Source: Sphingobacterium daejeonense
Lineage (GTDB): Bacteria; Bacteroidota; Bacteroidia; Sphingobacteriales; Sphingobacteriaceae
DNA length: 64,000 nt
Reading direction: 5' to 3'
Assembly (NCBI RefSeq): GCF_901472535.1
Contig: NZ_LR590470.1
Span: 3,782,001 to 3,846,000 of the forward strand
Under the pieces are notes generated by a model. It was not told where the DNA came from and made no database searches. It saw only the letters and a program-made list of their open reading frames with translations. Numbering within the stretch: the stretch's first letter is position 1; every line of letters begins with the position of its first letter. Of this stretch, positions 49,322 to 60,015 are shown in pieces. The position numbers and the translations under genes are program-made.

Positions 49322-52300
49322 TTAAAAAGTTACATTAACTCCCATATTTACCATCTTGGTCACCGGATATCCAATTGGATCCATGTTTTCTGGATCAAGA
49401 TGCTTCATCGGGAGATTGTCCCATAAGAATAAATTATGTCCACTTACATAGACTCTGAATGCATTTACACCAATAGGCTGCAATAATTTTGCAGGCAGCG
49501 TATATGCCAATTCCAGATTCCTCAATCGTATGTAAGATCGATTCATGATAAAGAAGTCATTGTTTACATGGTTACTGTTGCTTTGAGTACTCAGCGCTGG
49601 ATAGGTAATTTCCTCCCCATTGGCAAATCGTTCAGCAGTCCAAGCAGTTTTGTGATATCCAAAATAGGTTCCTCGGTAAGTGTTTTCATATACACCCTGT
49701 GTACCGCCCCCACACTCCTGAATAGCGACCTACTCCTTGAAAAAACACCGTAGCATCAAATCCTGCAAACGAAACGGTCATTCCAAAACCATAGGTAATA
49801 CCAGGAATAGTAGAAGCCCCAATCGGCACTTGATCTTTATCATCCACCACACCATCTTTATTTAAATCTTCATATTTGAAATAACCAACTCTGGGAACTC
49901 CAAACCCATAACTCGTGGTTGCTAAATAACTATCAAGTTCTTCTTGGCTATTGAACATTCCATTGCCATTGCTATAATCTATTTTATAACCGAAATTTTG
50001 TCCCATGGCATAACCGGTTCCACGATATCGATGTACATAAGACTCATCGCGAATAGGTTCATCAATGAACTTAACTACATTTCTGTTTTCACCATAATTA
50101 CCGTTGAAGCTCAGGTGCAACTTGTCTGTAATGGTTTTTCTATAAGTCAACTCTACTTCGAATCCCTTATTGTTCACGATTCCCATATTAACTCTAGGGA
50201 TATTTCCTAGCGGTACACCTTGAAAGGAAGGAACAGATTGTCTTTGAATAAGAATCTGGCTCCTGTCTTCAATATAATAATCAAATGCAGCTGTCAATTC
50301 CTTAAACAGCCCCAAATCCACACCATAGTTTTGCTTTTCGGCCAACTCCCAAGTAACATTTGGATTGCCGATCAAGCCTTGATTGATTCCTTGACCTAAA
50401 CTCGAATTCGAACCTGGTATAGTGGCTAAACTACCCAAAGGACCTCCTCCTAAGGTATTCTTGGTTTGATATAAGAACCTAACTCCCCCCATTTGGTCAT
50501 TACCAACTTTACCATAGGATGCTCTGAATTTTAAATTATCAAGCCATTCGTATTTTGGCATATAGGGTTCATTGCTCAGAATCCATCCAACAGAAAATGC
50601 TGGAAAGAAACCAAATCTTTTACTGGGAGCAAATTGTTCAGAACCATTATACCCCATATTGATCTCTGCCAAATAGCGGTCATCATATCCATAGGTAAAC
50701 CTTCCTGCAACACCGATGACATTAAAAGGAATTTCACCGGCTGTAGTTTCCCAGTTATCCCGCTGCGCGAGGATCATTCCGGTGATGTTGTGTTTCTCAG
50801 CGAATGTTTTTACATAATTAATGGAACCTTGTAAATTGATATTATACCTGGAATCAGCACCTTTAACAAGACTTAAAAGTTCCTCTTCGGAACGTTTCAC
50901 GGCATAATTCAATGTATTTGATGCGGGCACAATTTCAGCCAGGTAAAGTCTTTCCCTTTTATACCCTTGGGCAGCGGTGGTTGCTCTGGTATCGTATGAA
51001 ACCATACCTTTCACACTTAATCCTGGAACATACTTTCCTAAAGAGACATCAATACCTAAGGAAGCATTTAGATTGGACCTGATTTCATTCCTATATCCCA
51101 TTCGATTGATGATTTCAAAGGCTGATCTATCCATATATCCCGGATCAACGATCTGGCCAGGCTCAATACCAAATCCACCAATAGTCACTGGTCCAGGGGT
51201 AATAGGTAAAATTGATTGAGCCTGATACAATAAATCACGCATCATCCAATTGGTATCTCCTCCATATAAACCTGCTGAAGGCATATTTACTTGCTCAATA
51301 TACGTCCCGATATTTAAGAAAGAATTTACGTATTCGCTTATTTTATAATCCAGGTTAGATCTAAAGTTATATCTCCGCATCCAAGAGGAAGGGTCATATC
51401 CTAACTGCTCTTTAGGCTCAGTTATCAAATTACCTCCCTGTCTGAGAAATGCGCCATTAACGAAATAGCTCAATTTATCTGTACCCCCGCTACCGTTGAT
51501 ATTTACTCGAGTCTGAGGTGTATTTTTAGCTATAAATTCACGGTAATAATCATGGTCAGGGTACATATAATTTAAGACCATTGCCTTAGTATTGTAATCT
51601 GGATCATTGCGATCGAGACCCGCCAATGGATTTTCATATTTCGCGATGATATCAGCTGAAAATGGTGCTTCCAAACCATCATTTAGGGATGCCTGATTTC
51701 TCAGGTTCAAATATTCTAAGGATGTTAATCGTTCAGGTTCTCTTGTAAAAGATGTCCAACTTTGATCAAGGGCTGGCATTCAATTCTATCTTACCTACTT
51801 TACCTCTTTTGGTTGTAATTAAGATTACGCCATTGGCACCTCTTACCCCAAAAACGGCGGTTGCGGAAGCATCTTTCAAAACCGTCACTGTTTCTACCTC
51901 ATTGGCATCCAGCGTTCGGATATTATCCCTTGGTACCCCATCAATTAAGATAAGTGGCGCTTGTCCATTTGTTGTTGCAGCCCCACGAAGAAACATGGTT
52001 GCATCATCACGGCCAGGTTGTCCACCACCTCTTTGCACAGAAGATAGACCAGGAAGTTTACCTGCAAGAGCGACAGCCAAACTTGCTGAAGGCGTTTTCT
52101 TCAGATCTTCGCTGCTAACTGAAGATACAGCACCCGTAACTGATAATTTCTTTTGTTGACCATATGCCACAACAACAACTTCATCAATATCTTCGCCCTG
52201 TTTCAACAAATCAATGGTTAGATTTCTAGCCGCATTCACTTCCGTTTCTTGCTGTTGGTATCCAATTAAGCTGAAATTTAATTTTCCGCTATTGGGAAGG

Positions 52301-52522
52301 TCAAGTTCGAAACGGCCTTGATCGTCACTGGAAGTAGCGATATTGCTGTTTACAAATCGAATGGTAACTCCCGGCAAGATTTCCTTGGTTTCTGCATCAC
52401 GAATCGTCCCTTCAATTTTAAACCCTGATTGGGCCCATAAAACATGAACTGAAATAAATAAAATCAGAAGAATGGATAACGACTTGAACAAAAATACTTT
52501 TCCAAAATAATGTTCCTTTCAT
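49322..52522 (-). CDS. SusC/RagA-family TonB-linked outer-membrane transporter, first pair (three or more frameshifts)
   Basis: About 1066 residues and the first gene of the large PUL. The likely start is the ATG at 52522 (MKGTLFWKSIF), joined by a shift near 52495 to LFKSLSILLILFISVHVLWAQ, the signal peptide. Then come the regulatory-like domain (FKIEGTIRDAETKEILPGVT), the linker DEVVVVAYGQQKKLSVTGAV, the plug (PLILIDGVPRDNIRTLDANE to RGANGVILITTKRG) and the barrel, ending MVNMGVNVTF. A break at 51775 is one extra C (AGCCCTTG). Others lie between 49550 and 49700. The start at 52491 is an alternative if the leader is misread. Confidence 0.9.
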
Positions 52523-52845
52523 AGTCTTAGGTTTAGTTTATAGGTAATATTTAATATTCATCACTTGATATCAATTTTCCTTAAACAGAAATGAAGGCTA
52601 ATATTTCTCGACTAAAGAGATGTTAATATCAATAAGAAATTTATTAGTAATATGATTTTGACCTTGGTTTTAATTTGGGTCGGTTTATAATTTGTTTTTC
52701 TGAGATAAAAGTACCGATACATGCACAATTCCGCATCCTGTGCCATCCTGATTTCCAATTAATTATAAGAAACCCGTAAATATTCAACAAAAAACGCTAG
52801 CTAAAACAATTAACTTAAATAAAATTTTTAACGAATTCGTGTAAC
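52523..52845. other. Intergenic leader of the large PUL
   Basis: About 320 bp, strongly A+T-rich, with no supported ORF. It should hold the PUL promoter. I find no clear TAnnTTTG element, and no regulator gene of the SusR, ECF-sigma or hybrid two-component type lies next to it. Confidence 0.6.
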
Positions 52846-52846
52846 G

Positions 52847-52882
52847 AAAAAAACGACCAACATGCCATGCTGATCGTTTTTC
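52847..52882 (-). terminator. Terminator of the rhamnose operon
   Basis: A stem AAAAACGATCAGCATG/CATGTTGGTCGTTTTT (two G-U or mismatch positions) ends in T7 on the minus strand. It separates the rha operon from the PUL downstream. Confidence 0.75.
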
Positions 52883-52933
52883 ATTAATTATTAAACTATA
52901 AAATGAAAAATTGAAAATGAAAAATTTTATCAA

Positions 52934-54292
52934 TTAGGTTCTAAAGAACCTCAATTCTATCAAATCATTAGGGATAGGTAAGGAATTCCAATGCTCATGG
53001 ATGACCAATGCAGCACCAACTGCTGTTGCTTGCGCCATGGATGCAGCATATACTTCAACTTCTGGATATTCCTTTGCCAACAGGTTCATGTAGATTGAAT
53101 TTTTACTGAATCCTCCATCTACAAAAACTCGAGTAATTTTTCCTTCATTCATGATCAAGTTGGTCGATTTCACTTGTGCTTTAACCAAATGTAGCATCAA
53201 AGAATGATAAGCTTCTGTATAATTAGCAAACTCATTAAGATCTATATTTGCAAAGGCATCCAAATCATTTGAAAATCGATTTATTGTTCAGTTCATCTAC
53301 TAATTTCCAATCGATTTCCATATTCCGAAATTTGGCTGTTGTAATGCTAAAATGATCTGCAATTCTTTTTGTTTGCACATCATGTTCATGACCTGCAAAT
53401 AACCGAGATGCTTTGACCGGATCACCTTTATAGGAAAGATAAAAAAGACAATCTTGTACGAGTTCGTCTTTGGTCAATGGACTATGATTAAACGGATTTA
53501 AAGAAATGCACCATGTGCCTGTAGAGATCAAAACAAAGGGTTCATGAAAATTCAAAAGATAAGGGATTAATGCTGAAGACGAATCATGCAAACCGCAACC
53601 AATCTTGAATGTACTTCCCGGGAAATTAGCTGCAAAAACTTCATTCGCCTGAACGATTGGCGCTAACTTTTCCTCGATTCCATTATCCTTTACCCATTGG
53701 TGATAATCTTGTGTATGGTAATCCCATAAGGCTGTATGACATCCTATACTTGTTTTATCAGAATACATTTTCCCAGAAAGTAAAAAGCTGAGATATTGTG
53801 GTAAATGTAGGGCAGATTTGGTCTCTGCAAAAATTTCTGGTTTTTGATGTTTTATTCTATATAATTGTAAGCCTGAATTTAAACTCCCTAAATCTGGAGA
53901 TGCGGTATCTAAACTGAATTGCTCAAGACCGGCATATCGATTATGAAGTTCGTCCTTTAAATCTTTTGGATATTCTTTTAGGTAATTGTATAGTGGAGTC
54001 AAAGGCTGACCATCTTCCCGGATCAGTACGAAACTTGCGCCATAGGAAGTGAAATTGATAGCCTTTACATCGTATTCAGTCTTTCGGAAAAATCTCATGT
54101 AAAGAGTCGAATACTGACAATCTTAAACTTTCCAAGTTTTCGCATGGATCACCATCTTCATCCACTGTTTCTAAAAAATCTAGCGGATTTTTCAAATACA
54201 ATTTTATAGTGTTCGTCAAACAAGAACAACTTTTTGTTTGTCTTGCCCACATCAAAAATTGCAACAACAGGTATACGTTCTTTTTGTCCCAT
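52934..54292 (-). CDS. rhaB: Rhamnulokinase, FGGY family (several frameshifts)
   Basis: About 452 residues. Phosphorylates L-rhamnulose to rhamnulose 1-phosphate. The start at 54292 (MGQKERIPVVAIFDVGKTNKKLFLFDE) shows the N-terminal phosphate loop of the FGGY kinases. One extra T in T6 near 54175 breaks the frame before FLETVDEDGDPCENLESLR. A second shift lies near 54090. DSSSALIPYLL, LISTGTWCISLNPF and the second ATPase-fold segment VFVDGGFSKNSIYMNLLAKEYPEVEVYAA follow, with a third break near 53264. It starts 9 bp after rhaI and ends the operon. Confidence 0.9.
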
Positions 54293-54301
54293 GCTCACCT
54301 T

Positions 54302-55577
54302 CTATAAGCCAGTTGCCACTGAGTTTTCACCTCTTTCCTTTACCAATTGTTCTCTCACAGCTAATTCATCGAATAACTGCAAAGGATCCAAAGCTGCTCC
54401 TGCACGTAATCTCGCCTCAGCAACAATAGGTCTAACATCTGTGCGGAATGCATTCTGCAAAATATTCTGAGCTTTTACGATATCATTGTTTTTTTTGTGC
54501 TTCTTTAAGAGCTTTTCGGTCCACCAATAATGCCTGTGCATAAAGCAATCATGATCGCTTCAACAGATTGCAATAAGTCCACCAATGGATCTTTTAAGTT
54601 ATGGGATGCATCTATCATCCAACCTAGGTCGGTCACATGGTCCATGCCTCGATTATCCATTCCCTCAACCAATTCATTGAAAATCAAAAACAACTGATAA
54701 GGTTTGATTGACCCTGCTGTCAAATCATCATCCGCATATTTACTATCGTTGAAGTGGAATCCACCAAGTTTTCCCTCCATTAATAATAAAGAAACTATCT
54801 GTTCAATATTTGCATTCGGAAGGTGATGACCTAAATCCACCAAGGTATAAGCTTTTGGTCCTAATTTACTCGCCAATAATAAAGATTGTCCCCAATCACC
54901 AATGGTCATGGAATAGAAAAAGGGCTCAAATGCTTGTATTCGACAAATAACTTCCAATCTTCTGGAAGATGTGCATAGATCTCCTTTAAACTTTCCAATG
55001 TATTTTGGAATGCTTCACGGAAATTCAGCTGCCTGGAAAGGAAGAACCATCTGCTAACCAGACTGTCAAAGCTTTAGACCCCAATGCAATACCATGGTCA
55101 ATGACTTCTTTGTTATGTTCAACAGCTTGTTTCCTTACCTTGGGATCTACATGGTGCAAAGAACCATGTTTATAGCTTAATTCTTGCTCCTTTTGGTCTT
55201 GAAATGTATTGGAATTTACGGCATCAAATTTAAGGTCAAGGGATGTCGCCAAAATCTTTGATCTTGTCAGCATCCTTAGGGATATCCCAAGGAATATGTA
55301 ATGATATGGCACCACTCGATCTATTCAAAGCATGCAACAGACCAACGTCCTCAATCTTTTCCTCCAAAGTACCCGGTTCTCCTCGACCACTGAATCTGCC
55401 GAATCGCGTACCACCAGTTCCCAATGCCCAGCTTGGAATAGCAATCTGAAATTGCTCCAATTTTGAAACAACCTCTTCAATTCCTGCAATATCTTCTTTT
55501 AAGAATTGGAAAGCCCGCTGATGCTTGGCTTCCAATCCTTGATTATGTTGTTTAATTTGTTCTCTCTCAATTCTCAT
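54302..55577 (-). CDS. rhaI: L-rhamnose isomerase, RhaI type (about four frameshifts)
   Basis: About 425 residues of the TIM-barrel sugar isomerase type found in Bacteroidota and Pseudomonas, unlike E. coli RhaA. It interconverts L-rhamnose and L-rhamnulose. Seen: SWALGTGGTRFGRFSG, ISLHIPWDIPKDAD, SLDLKFDAVNSNTFQDQ, ALTVWLADGSSFPGQ, LVDLGHHLPNANIEQIVSLL, LGGFHFNDSKYADDDL and GMDHVTDLGWMIDASHN, carrying the His/Asp/Glu metal ligands. Breaks lie near 55240-55310, 55030, 54960 and 54510-54540. The start at MRIEREQIKQHNQG is 31 bp after rhaD. Confidence 0.9.
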
Positions 55578-55608
55578 CGTTTCTGCTTTAGGCTTATTCT
55601 AGTTATAA

Positions 55609-57718
55609 TTATCTGACAAATGACATGGCAACTCCGCCATCCACATTCAGAACATTACCTGTAGATTTTTTCAACAATCCACCAACAAATGCAAAACAAG
55701 CATTTGCAATATCTTCAGGTAGGATTACCTCATTGAGCAACGTACGTTTTGCGTAAAAAGCAGGTAGCTCTTCAACCGAAACGCCATAAGCTTTTGCACG
55801 GCCTTCAGCCCATCTCCGGCCCAGATATTACTGTCGGATATCACCGCATCAGGATTTACCACGTTTACTCTGATTTTATCAACTCCCAATTCAGCAGCAT
55901 TCAGTCTACTCAGGTGTAATTGAGCAGCTTTAGCACTTCCGTACCCCGCATTGTTAGGACCACTAACCAATCCATTCTTACTAACGATATTCACGATGTC
56001 GCCTCCAATTCCTTGGGATTTCATAACACGTAACAGCCTGTTGCGTGACATAAAATTGTCCTTTCACCAAAACATCGTACAATAGATTTAAATCTTTCTC
56101 AGTATGATCTTCTATACTTTTTGAAATCGACAATCCTGCATTATTCACGACGATATCAACACCTGCATAGTTTAAGCATGCTTTTTCAAATGCTACCCTG
56201 ATTTGTTCTTCGTTGGTTACATCTAAAGGTACTGATACTACATTATCATTTCCAAAAGCCTCCTCAAATTCTTTTTTCGTACCTGCCAAACGTTCTGCAT
56301 TCAAATCATTCAATACAATGACTGCACCTTCTTCAGCAAATTTTTTGGCAAATTGCTTTTCCTATTCCTCCAGCACTCCCTGTCACCAATGCAATTCTTC
56401 CTGATAAAGATTTCGGTTTAGGCATACGCTGTAACTTCGCCTCCTCCAATAACCAATATTCAATATTGAAAGCTTCTTGTCTTGGCAATGAAGTATATTC
56501 ACTTACCGCCTCTGAGCCTTTCATTACATTGATGGCATTGGTGTAGAACTCTGCTGCTACCCTAGCTGTTTGTTTGTCCTTCGCGAAAGCAAACATCCCT
56601 ACTCCAGGATAAATGATGATAACTGGATTCCTATCACGAATGGCCGGACTATTCGGATGCTTACAGTTTTCATAATATTCTGTATACATAGCTCTATAGT
56701 CTTCAAACAAAGGTGCTAGTTTTTCTTTTAGTGCTGTTACATCACTTAAGTCATCATTTTTATCCAAATTTAAGATTAAAGGTTGGATTTTTGTTCTTAA
56801 GAAGTGGTCAGGGCAACTAGTTCCGAGCGGTGCCAATTTCTCAAGGTCATTGGAATTGATGTATTCCAATACACGATGGTCATCGGTAAAATGGCCGATC
56901 ATATGGCGTTCGCTAGAACAGAATCCTCTAAGGACTGGCGCTATTTTAGCTGCTTGAACTTGTCTTTCTTTAGGATCGAGGCTTTCGATTTTCTGTCCAC
57001 CAAAAATAGCTCTGTTTTTGCCATAATTTTCTTCAAGGTAGTTTGCACAAGTTTCAATCACGTCGAGTGAATTGATGTAGCATTCTTTGGCAGTATCGCC
57101 CCAGGTAAATAATCCATGTGATCCCAACATTATCCCACGGATTCCAGGGTTTTGTTCTAGGCACTCCCTTAATTGTAATCCCAGATCAAATCCTGGCTTT
57201 TGCCACTCTACCCAGCCGATACTACCATTGAATAATTCTTGTGTTATCTTCTTTCCATCTTTTGCTGCAGCAATGGCGATTGCTGCATCTGGATGTAGAT
57301 GGTCTATATGCTTAAATGGTAGAAAACCATGCAAAGGCGTGTCGATTGAAGGTGCTTTAGAAGCAAGGTCAAAGATACAGTGATTGAACAGTTCAACCAT
57401 TTCATCTTCATGGTCGATTCCGCGGTACACTTTTTCCAAATCTCGCAACCGATCCACATATAGTGCGGCAAGTCCAGATTTCTTCAGCGTGCCAATGTCA
57501 CCTCCAGAACCTTTAATCCACATGACCTCCACCTCTTCTCCAGTCAATGGATCTTTGTCCATAACCTTACAAGAAGTATTTCCACCACCATAATTGGTAA
57601 TCCTTAGATCAGACCCCAAAATGTTGGAACGGTATAATAACAGAGCCACTTCGTCACCCGCAAGCTGTTGAGCGTACTCATCGTCCCATAAATAATTAAC
57701 GTGTTTGTATGTTCTCAC
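55609..57718 (-). CDS. rhaD: Bifunctional rhamnulose-1-phosphate aldolase / lactaldehyde-type dehydrogenase (three frameshifts)
   Basis: 702 residues after correction. The N-terminal class II aldolase domain (about 1-430) shows NYGGGNTSCK, MWIKGSGGDIGTL, DTPLHGFLPFKHIDHLHPDA and GIMLGSHGLFTWG with the zinc histidines. The C-terminal short-chain dehydrogenase domain (about 435-702) has IALVTGSAGGIGKAIAKKFA, NNAGLS and the catalytic YGSAK. It cleaves rhamnulose 1-phosphate to dihydroxyacetone phosphate and lactaldehyde; the second domain is thought to oxidise lactaldehyde. Breaks: an extra T near 56350, an extra T near 56045, one missing base near 55800. The stop is restored at 55609. Starts 33 bp after rhaT. 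Confidence 0.93.
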
Positions 57719-57751
57719 TGTTATATATTTTTTAGTTTACTATTCTATTAT

Positions 57752-58825
57752 CTATTCTAATGTTTTTGCAAATCCCACAATGCATATCGAAATAATGATT
57801 GTAGCAATTCCAGCAATAATAGCTGTGTATGTAGGCTTGCTAACTCCCTTCCATTCCTTCAGGGCAATCCCCCAAGCATTGGAAATCAAGATTATAAATG
57901 CCATATGCAATATCCATGAGCTGGCGCCATTACCCAACCTACTTTCACCCATTCCATAAAAGAAGAACTGCAAATACCATGTTGTGCCCGCTATAGCGCA
58001 TAACAAGAAGTTCTTAGCTAGTGGCGCACTGGATTTTGTATAATCAGAGAATGAGTGATTCTTTATAAGAAGGTATAAGCACCATAAAAAGTTCGTTGTA
58101 AATCCTCCCCATAGTATGACAATGTAGGTTACATTGTTTTGGTACAAGAATTCACCTTGGTTTGGATTAGCGGCTTTCCAAAGGTTGTTTGCCACATCAG
58201 CCATCGGTTTTCCCGATTCTATTCCAAAATTGAAACAAGCACTCAGTACGCCTGAAACTATGGCTACCACAATCCCCAATCCAAAGTTATAGTCTGATTT
58301 TGCCTCGCTGGATAAGGTACCCAAGCTCTTCTCTTTCAGCACACCGGCTTTTCCACATAAATAGATCCCTATCACACAGACCAACAATCCAATCATCACG
58401 CAAATGCCCGCCTTATCTGTAAAGAAGTAATCTATTCCGTGCTTTCCTTCGGCTTTATTGAAAAAATAATAAACCGCCGGCATCAGGGATCCGAAGACCA
58501 TGCTCAATCCCAAAATCACACTGCTCCCTAAAGAAACCCCCAAATATCGTACCCCTAGACCATAGGTCAATCCGCCGATCCCCCAGAGTATTCCGAATAA
58601 AAAGGTATAACCCAATATGCTGGAGTCCGTATTGCTGATGATATCTGCAAAGTTGGGAATGGTAAGCCATGCTGCAATCGGAGGTACTATTATCCAAGAA
58701 AATAATCCTCCCAAAATCCACATGGATTCCCATGACCAGCCTTTCACTTTTTTATAGGGGACATAGAAACTCCCCGATGCAAATCCTCCAATAAAATGAA
58801 ATATTACTCCTGCTAGTGCATTCAT
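57752..58825 (-). CDS. rhaT: L-rhamnose/H+ symporter
   Basis: 357 residues, ten predicted transmembrane helices, RhaT family of the drug/metabolite transporter superfamily. The start MNALAGVIFHFIGGFASGSFYVPYKKVKGWSWESMWILGG is highly characteristic. It brings L-rhamnose across the inner membrane and is the first gene of rhaT-rhaD-rhaI-rhaB, an order that supplies uptake and the whole path to lactaldehyde and DHAP. No rhamnose regulator gene is in the window. Frame intact. Confidence 0.95.
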   Translation of the reverse strand: MNALAGVIFHFIGGFASGSFYVPYKKVKGWSWESMWILGGLFSWIIVPPIAAWLTIPNFADIISNTDSSILGYTFLFGILWGIGGLTYGLGVRYLGVSLGSSVILGLSMVFGSLMPAVYYFFNKAEGKHGIDYFFTDKAGICVMIGLLVCVIGIYLCGKAGVLKEKSLGTLSSEAKSDYNFGLGIVVAIVSGVLSACFNFGIESGKPMADVANNLWKAANPNQGEFLYQNNVTYIVILWGGFTTNFLWCLYLLIKNHSFSDYTKSSAPLAKNFLLCAIAGTTWYLQFFFYGMGESRLGNGASSWILHMAFIILISNAWGIALKEWKGVSKPTYTAIIAGIATIIISICIVGFAKTLE

Positions 58826-59023
58826 ACTTGATCTTAAAAATTGATTTAGGTTTATAAGTTATTTCGAAGATATTTTAAATCTTTCGCATAACTGTTATGG
58901 ACTGTCATGGCTAGATAAAATCATTCTGATGGGCTTAGTTGTCGCGGCAGGGTTAGTTGACTTGGCAGGGTAAGGCGCCGTGGCAGGGTAAGTAGCCGTG
59001 GTAGGGGGCCCTACCTCGCCCTG

Positions 59024-59043
59024 GGTTGGTGTCTCCACCAACC
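59024..59043. repeat. REP-like hairpin GGTTGGTG/CACCAACC
   Basis: 8-bp perfect stem, loop TCTC. Same stem sequence as the hairpin at 59354 but with a different loop. Confidence 0.6.
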
Positions 59044-59057
59044 AGCTGTTTATTTTA

Positions 59058-59081
59058 GTGGCAGGTGGGGACACCTGCCAC
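59058..59081. repeat. REP-like hairpin GTGGCAGGTG-GGGA-CACCTGCCAC
   Basis: 10-bp perfect stem closed by a GGGA tetraloop. Related by compensating base changes to the hairpin at 59354. Confidence 0.7.
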
Positions 59082-59158
59082 GGCGAAGTGGGGACACCAA
59101 CCAGGACAGAGTTGAGCCTCCAACAAGGACGTGTTACTAATATTTGATATCAGGGAAT

Positions 59159-59326
59159 AAATAGTTTCTCCCACTAAAGCGGGAGAATGACACGGCTCTC
59201 TTATAGAATAATGGGCGAATTTTGGAGGAAAATTTCTGCGGCTCGCTGCAGAAATTTTCCTCCAAAATTCGCCCTCATGCTCCGGGCATGTGTGTCATTC
59301 CCGAGCTTTAGCTCGGGAAACTATTT
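59159..59326. repeat. Nested multi-arm inverted repeat with a perfect 27-bp central stem
   Basis: An outer stem AAATAGTTTC (59159-59168) pairs with GAAACTATTT (59317-59326). AATGACAC (59186-59193) pairs with GTGTCATT (59292-59299). Between them stand two side hairpins, TCTCCC/GGGAGA (59167-59186) and TTCCCGAGC-TTTA-GCTCGGGAA (59298-59319). The core is a perfect 27-bp stem (59213-59239 with 59248-59274) with loop GGCTCGCT. A further small hairpin ATGC-TCCGG-GCAT lies on the right side. The side hairpins and outer stem partly compete. There is no ORF. Confidence 0.8.
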
Positions 59327-59353
59327 TTAGGGAATTATCATGCATTTATCTTG

Positions 59354-59377
59354 CTGGTTGGTGGGGACACCAACCAG
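59354..59377. repeat. REP-like hairpin CTGGTTGGTG-GGGA-CACCAACCAG
   Basis: 10-bp perfect stem closed by GGGA. It lies just beyond the scoB stop, so it could also act as that operon's 3' structure. Confidence 0.7.
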
Positions 59378-59381
59378 GGCC

Positions 59382-60012
59382 TTAATAAAACAACTTTCCT
59401 GCTGTACTCTGTTTCACCATATCCAGAGATACGCCATCATGCAGTTCGAGGACTTTGAAACCGCCTTCCGGCATAATTTCAAAAACCCCGAGTTCTGTTA
59501 CTATTTTTTTGACACATTTAACACCTGTCAGGGGTAGTGTACAATTAGGTAACAGTTTGGATTCACCGGCTTTGTTTACATGTTGCATGGCGACTATAAT
59601 ATTTTCGGCACTTGCTACGAGGTCCATTGCTCCACCCATTCCTTTAACCATTTTTCCTGGAATTTTCCAGTTGGCGATATCGCCATTTTCAGAAACTTCC
59701 ATTGCTCCCAAAATGGTCAGGTCAATTTTTCGGGACCTGATCATTCCAAAGCTCATTGCCGAATCAAAGAAAGCTGAACCTGGCAAGGTCGTGATGGTCT
59801 GTTTTCCGGCGTTGATATAATCAGCATCTTCTTCACCTTCAAAAGGAAATGGTCCCATTCCCAATAAGCCGTTTTCACTTTGTAAAACAACATTGATATT
59901 CTCAGGGATGTAATTTGCTACTAGGGTTGGAATACCAAATTCCTAAGTTCACGTAATAACCGTCCTTTATTTCCTTAGCAATCCTTTTTGCTATTCCGTA
60001 TTTATCCAACAT
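59382..60012 (-). CDS. scoB: 3-oxoacid CoA-transferase subunit B (one frameshift)
   Basis: 209 residues after removing one extra T near 59950 (GGAATTTGG). The start at 60012 reads MLDKYGIAKRIAKEIKDGYYVNLGIG. The catalytic glutamate lies in VVLQSENGLLGMGPFP, the SENG motif of the family's B subunit. GGAMDLVASAENIIVAMQHVNK is also typical. With scoA it moves CoA from succinyl-CoA to acetoacetate (or a related acid). It follows the thiolase by 3 bp. Confidence 0.92.
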
Positions 60013-60015
60013 AGG

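Larger units (their letters stand above)
58826..59381. other. Structured intergenic region with many hairpins, no gene
   Basis: About 556 bp between rhaT and scoB without a supported ORF. G+C is higher than in the surroundings. It holds repeated GGCAGGGTAAG units (58948-59006) and the hairpin families listed separately. The rhaT promoter must lie at its left end. Confidence 0.7.
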
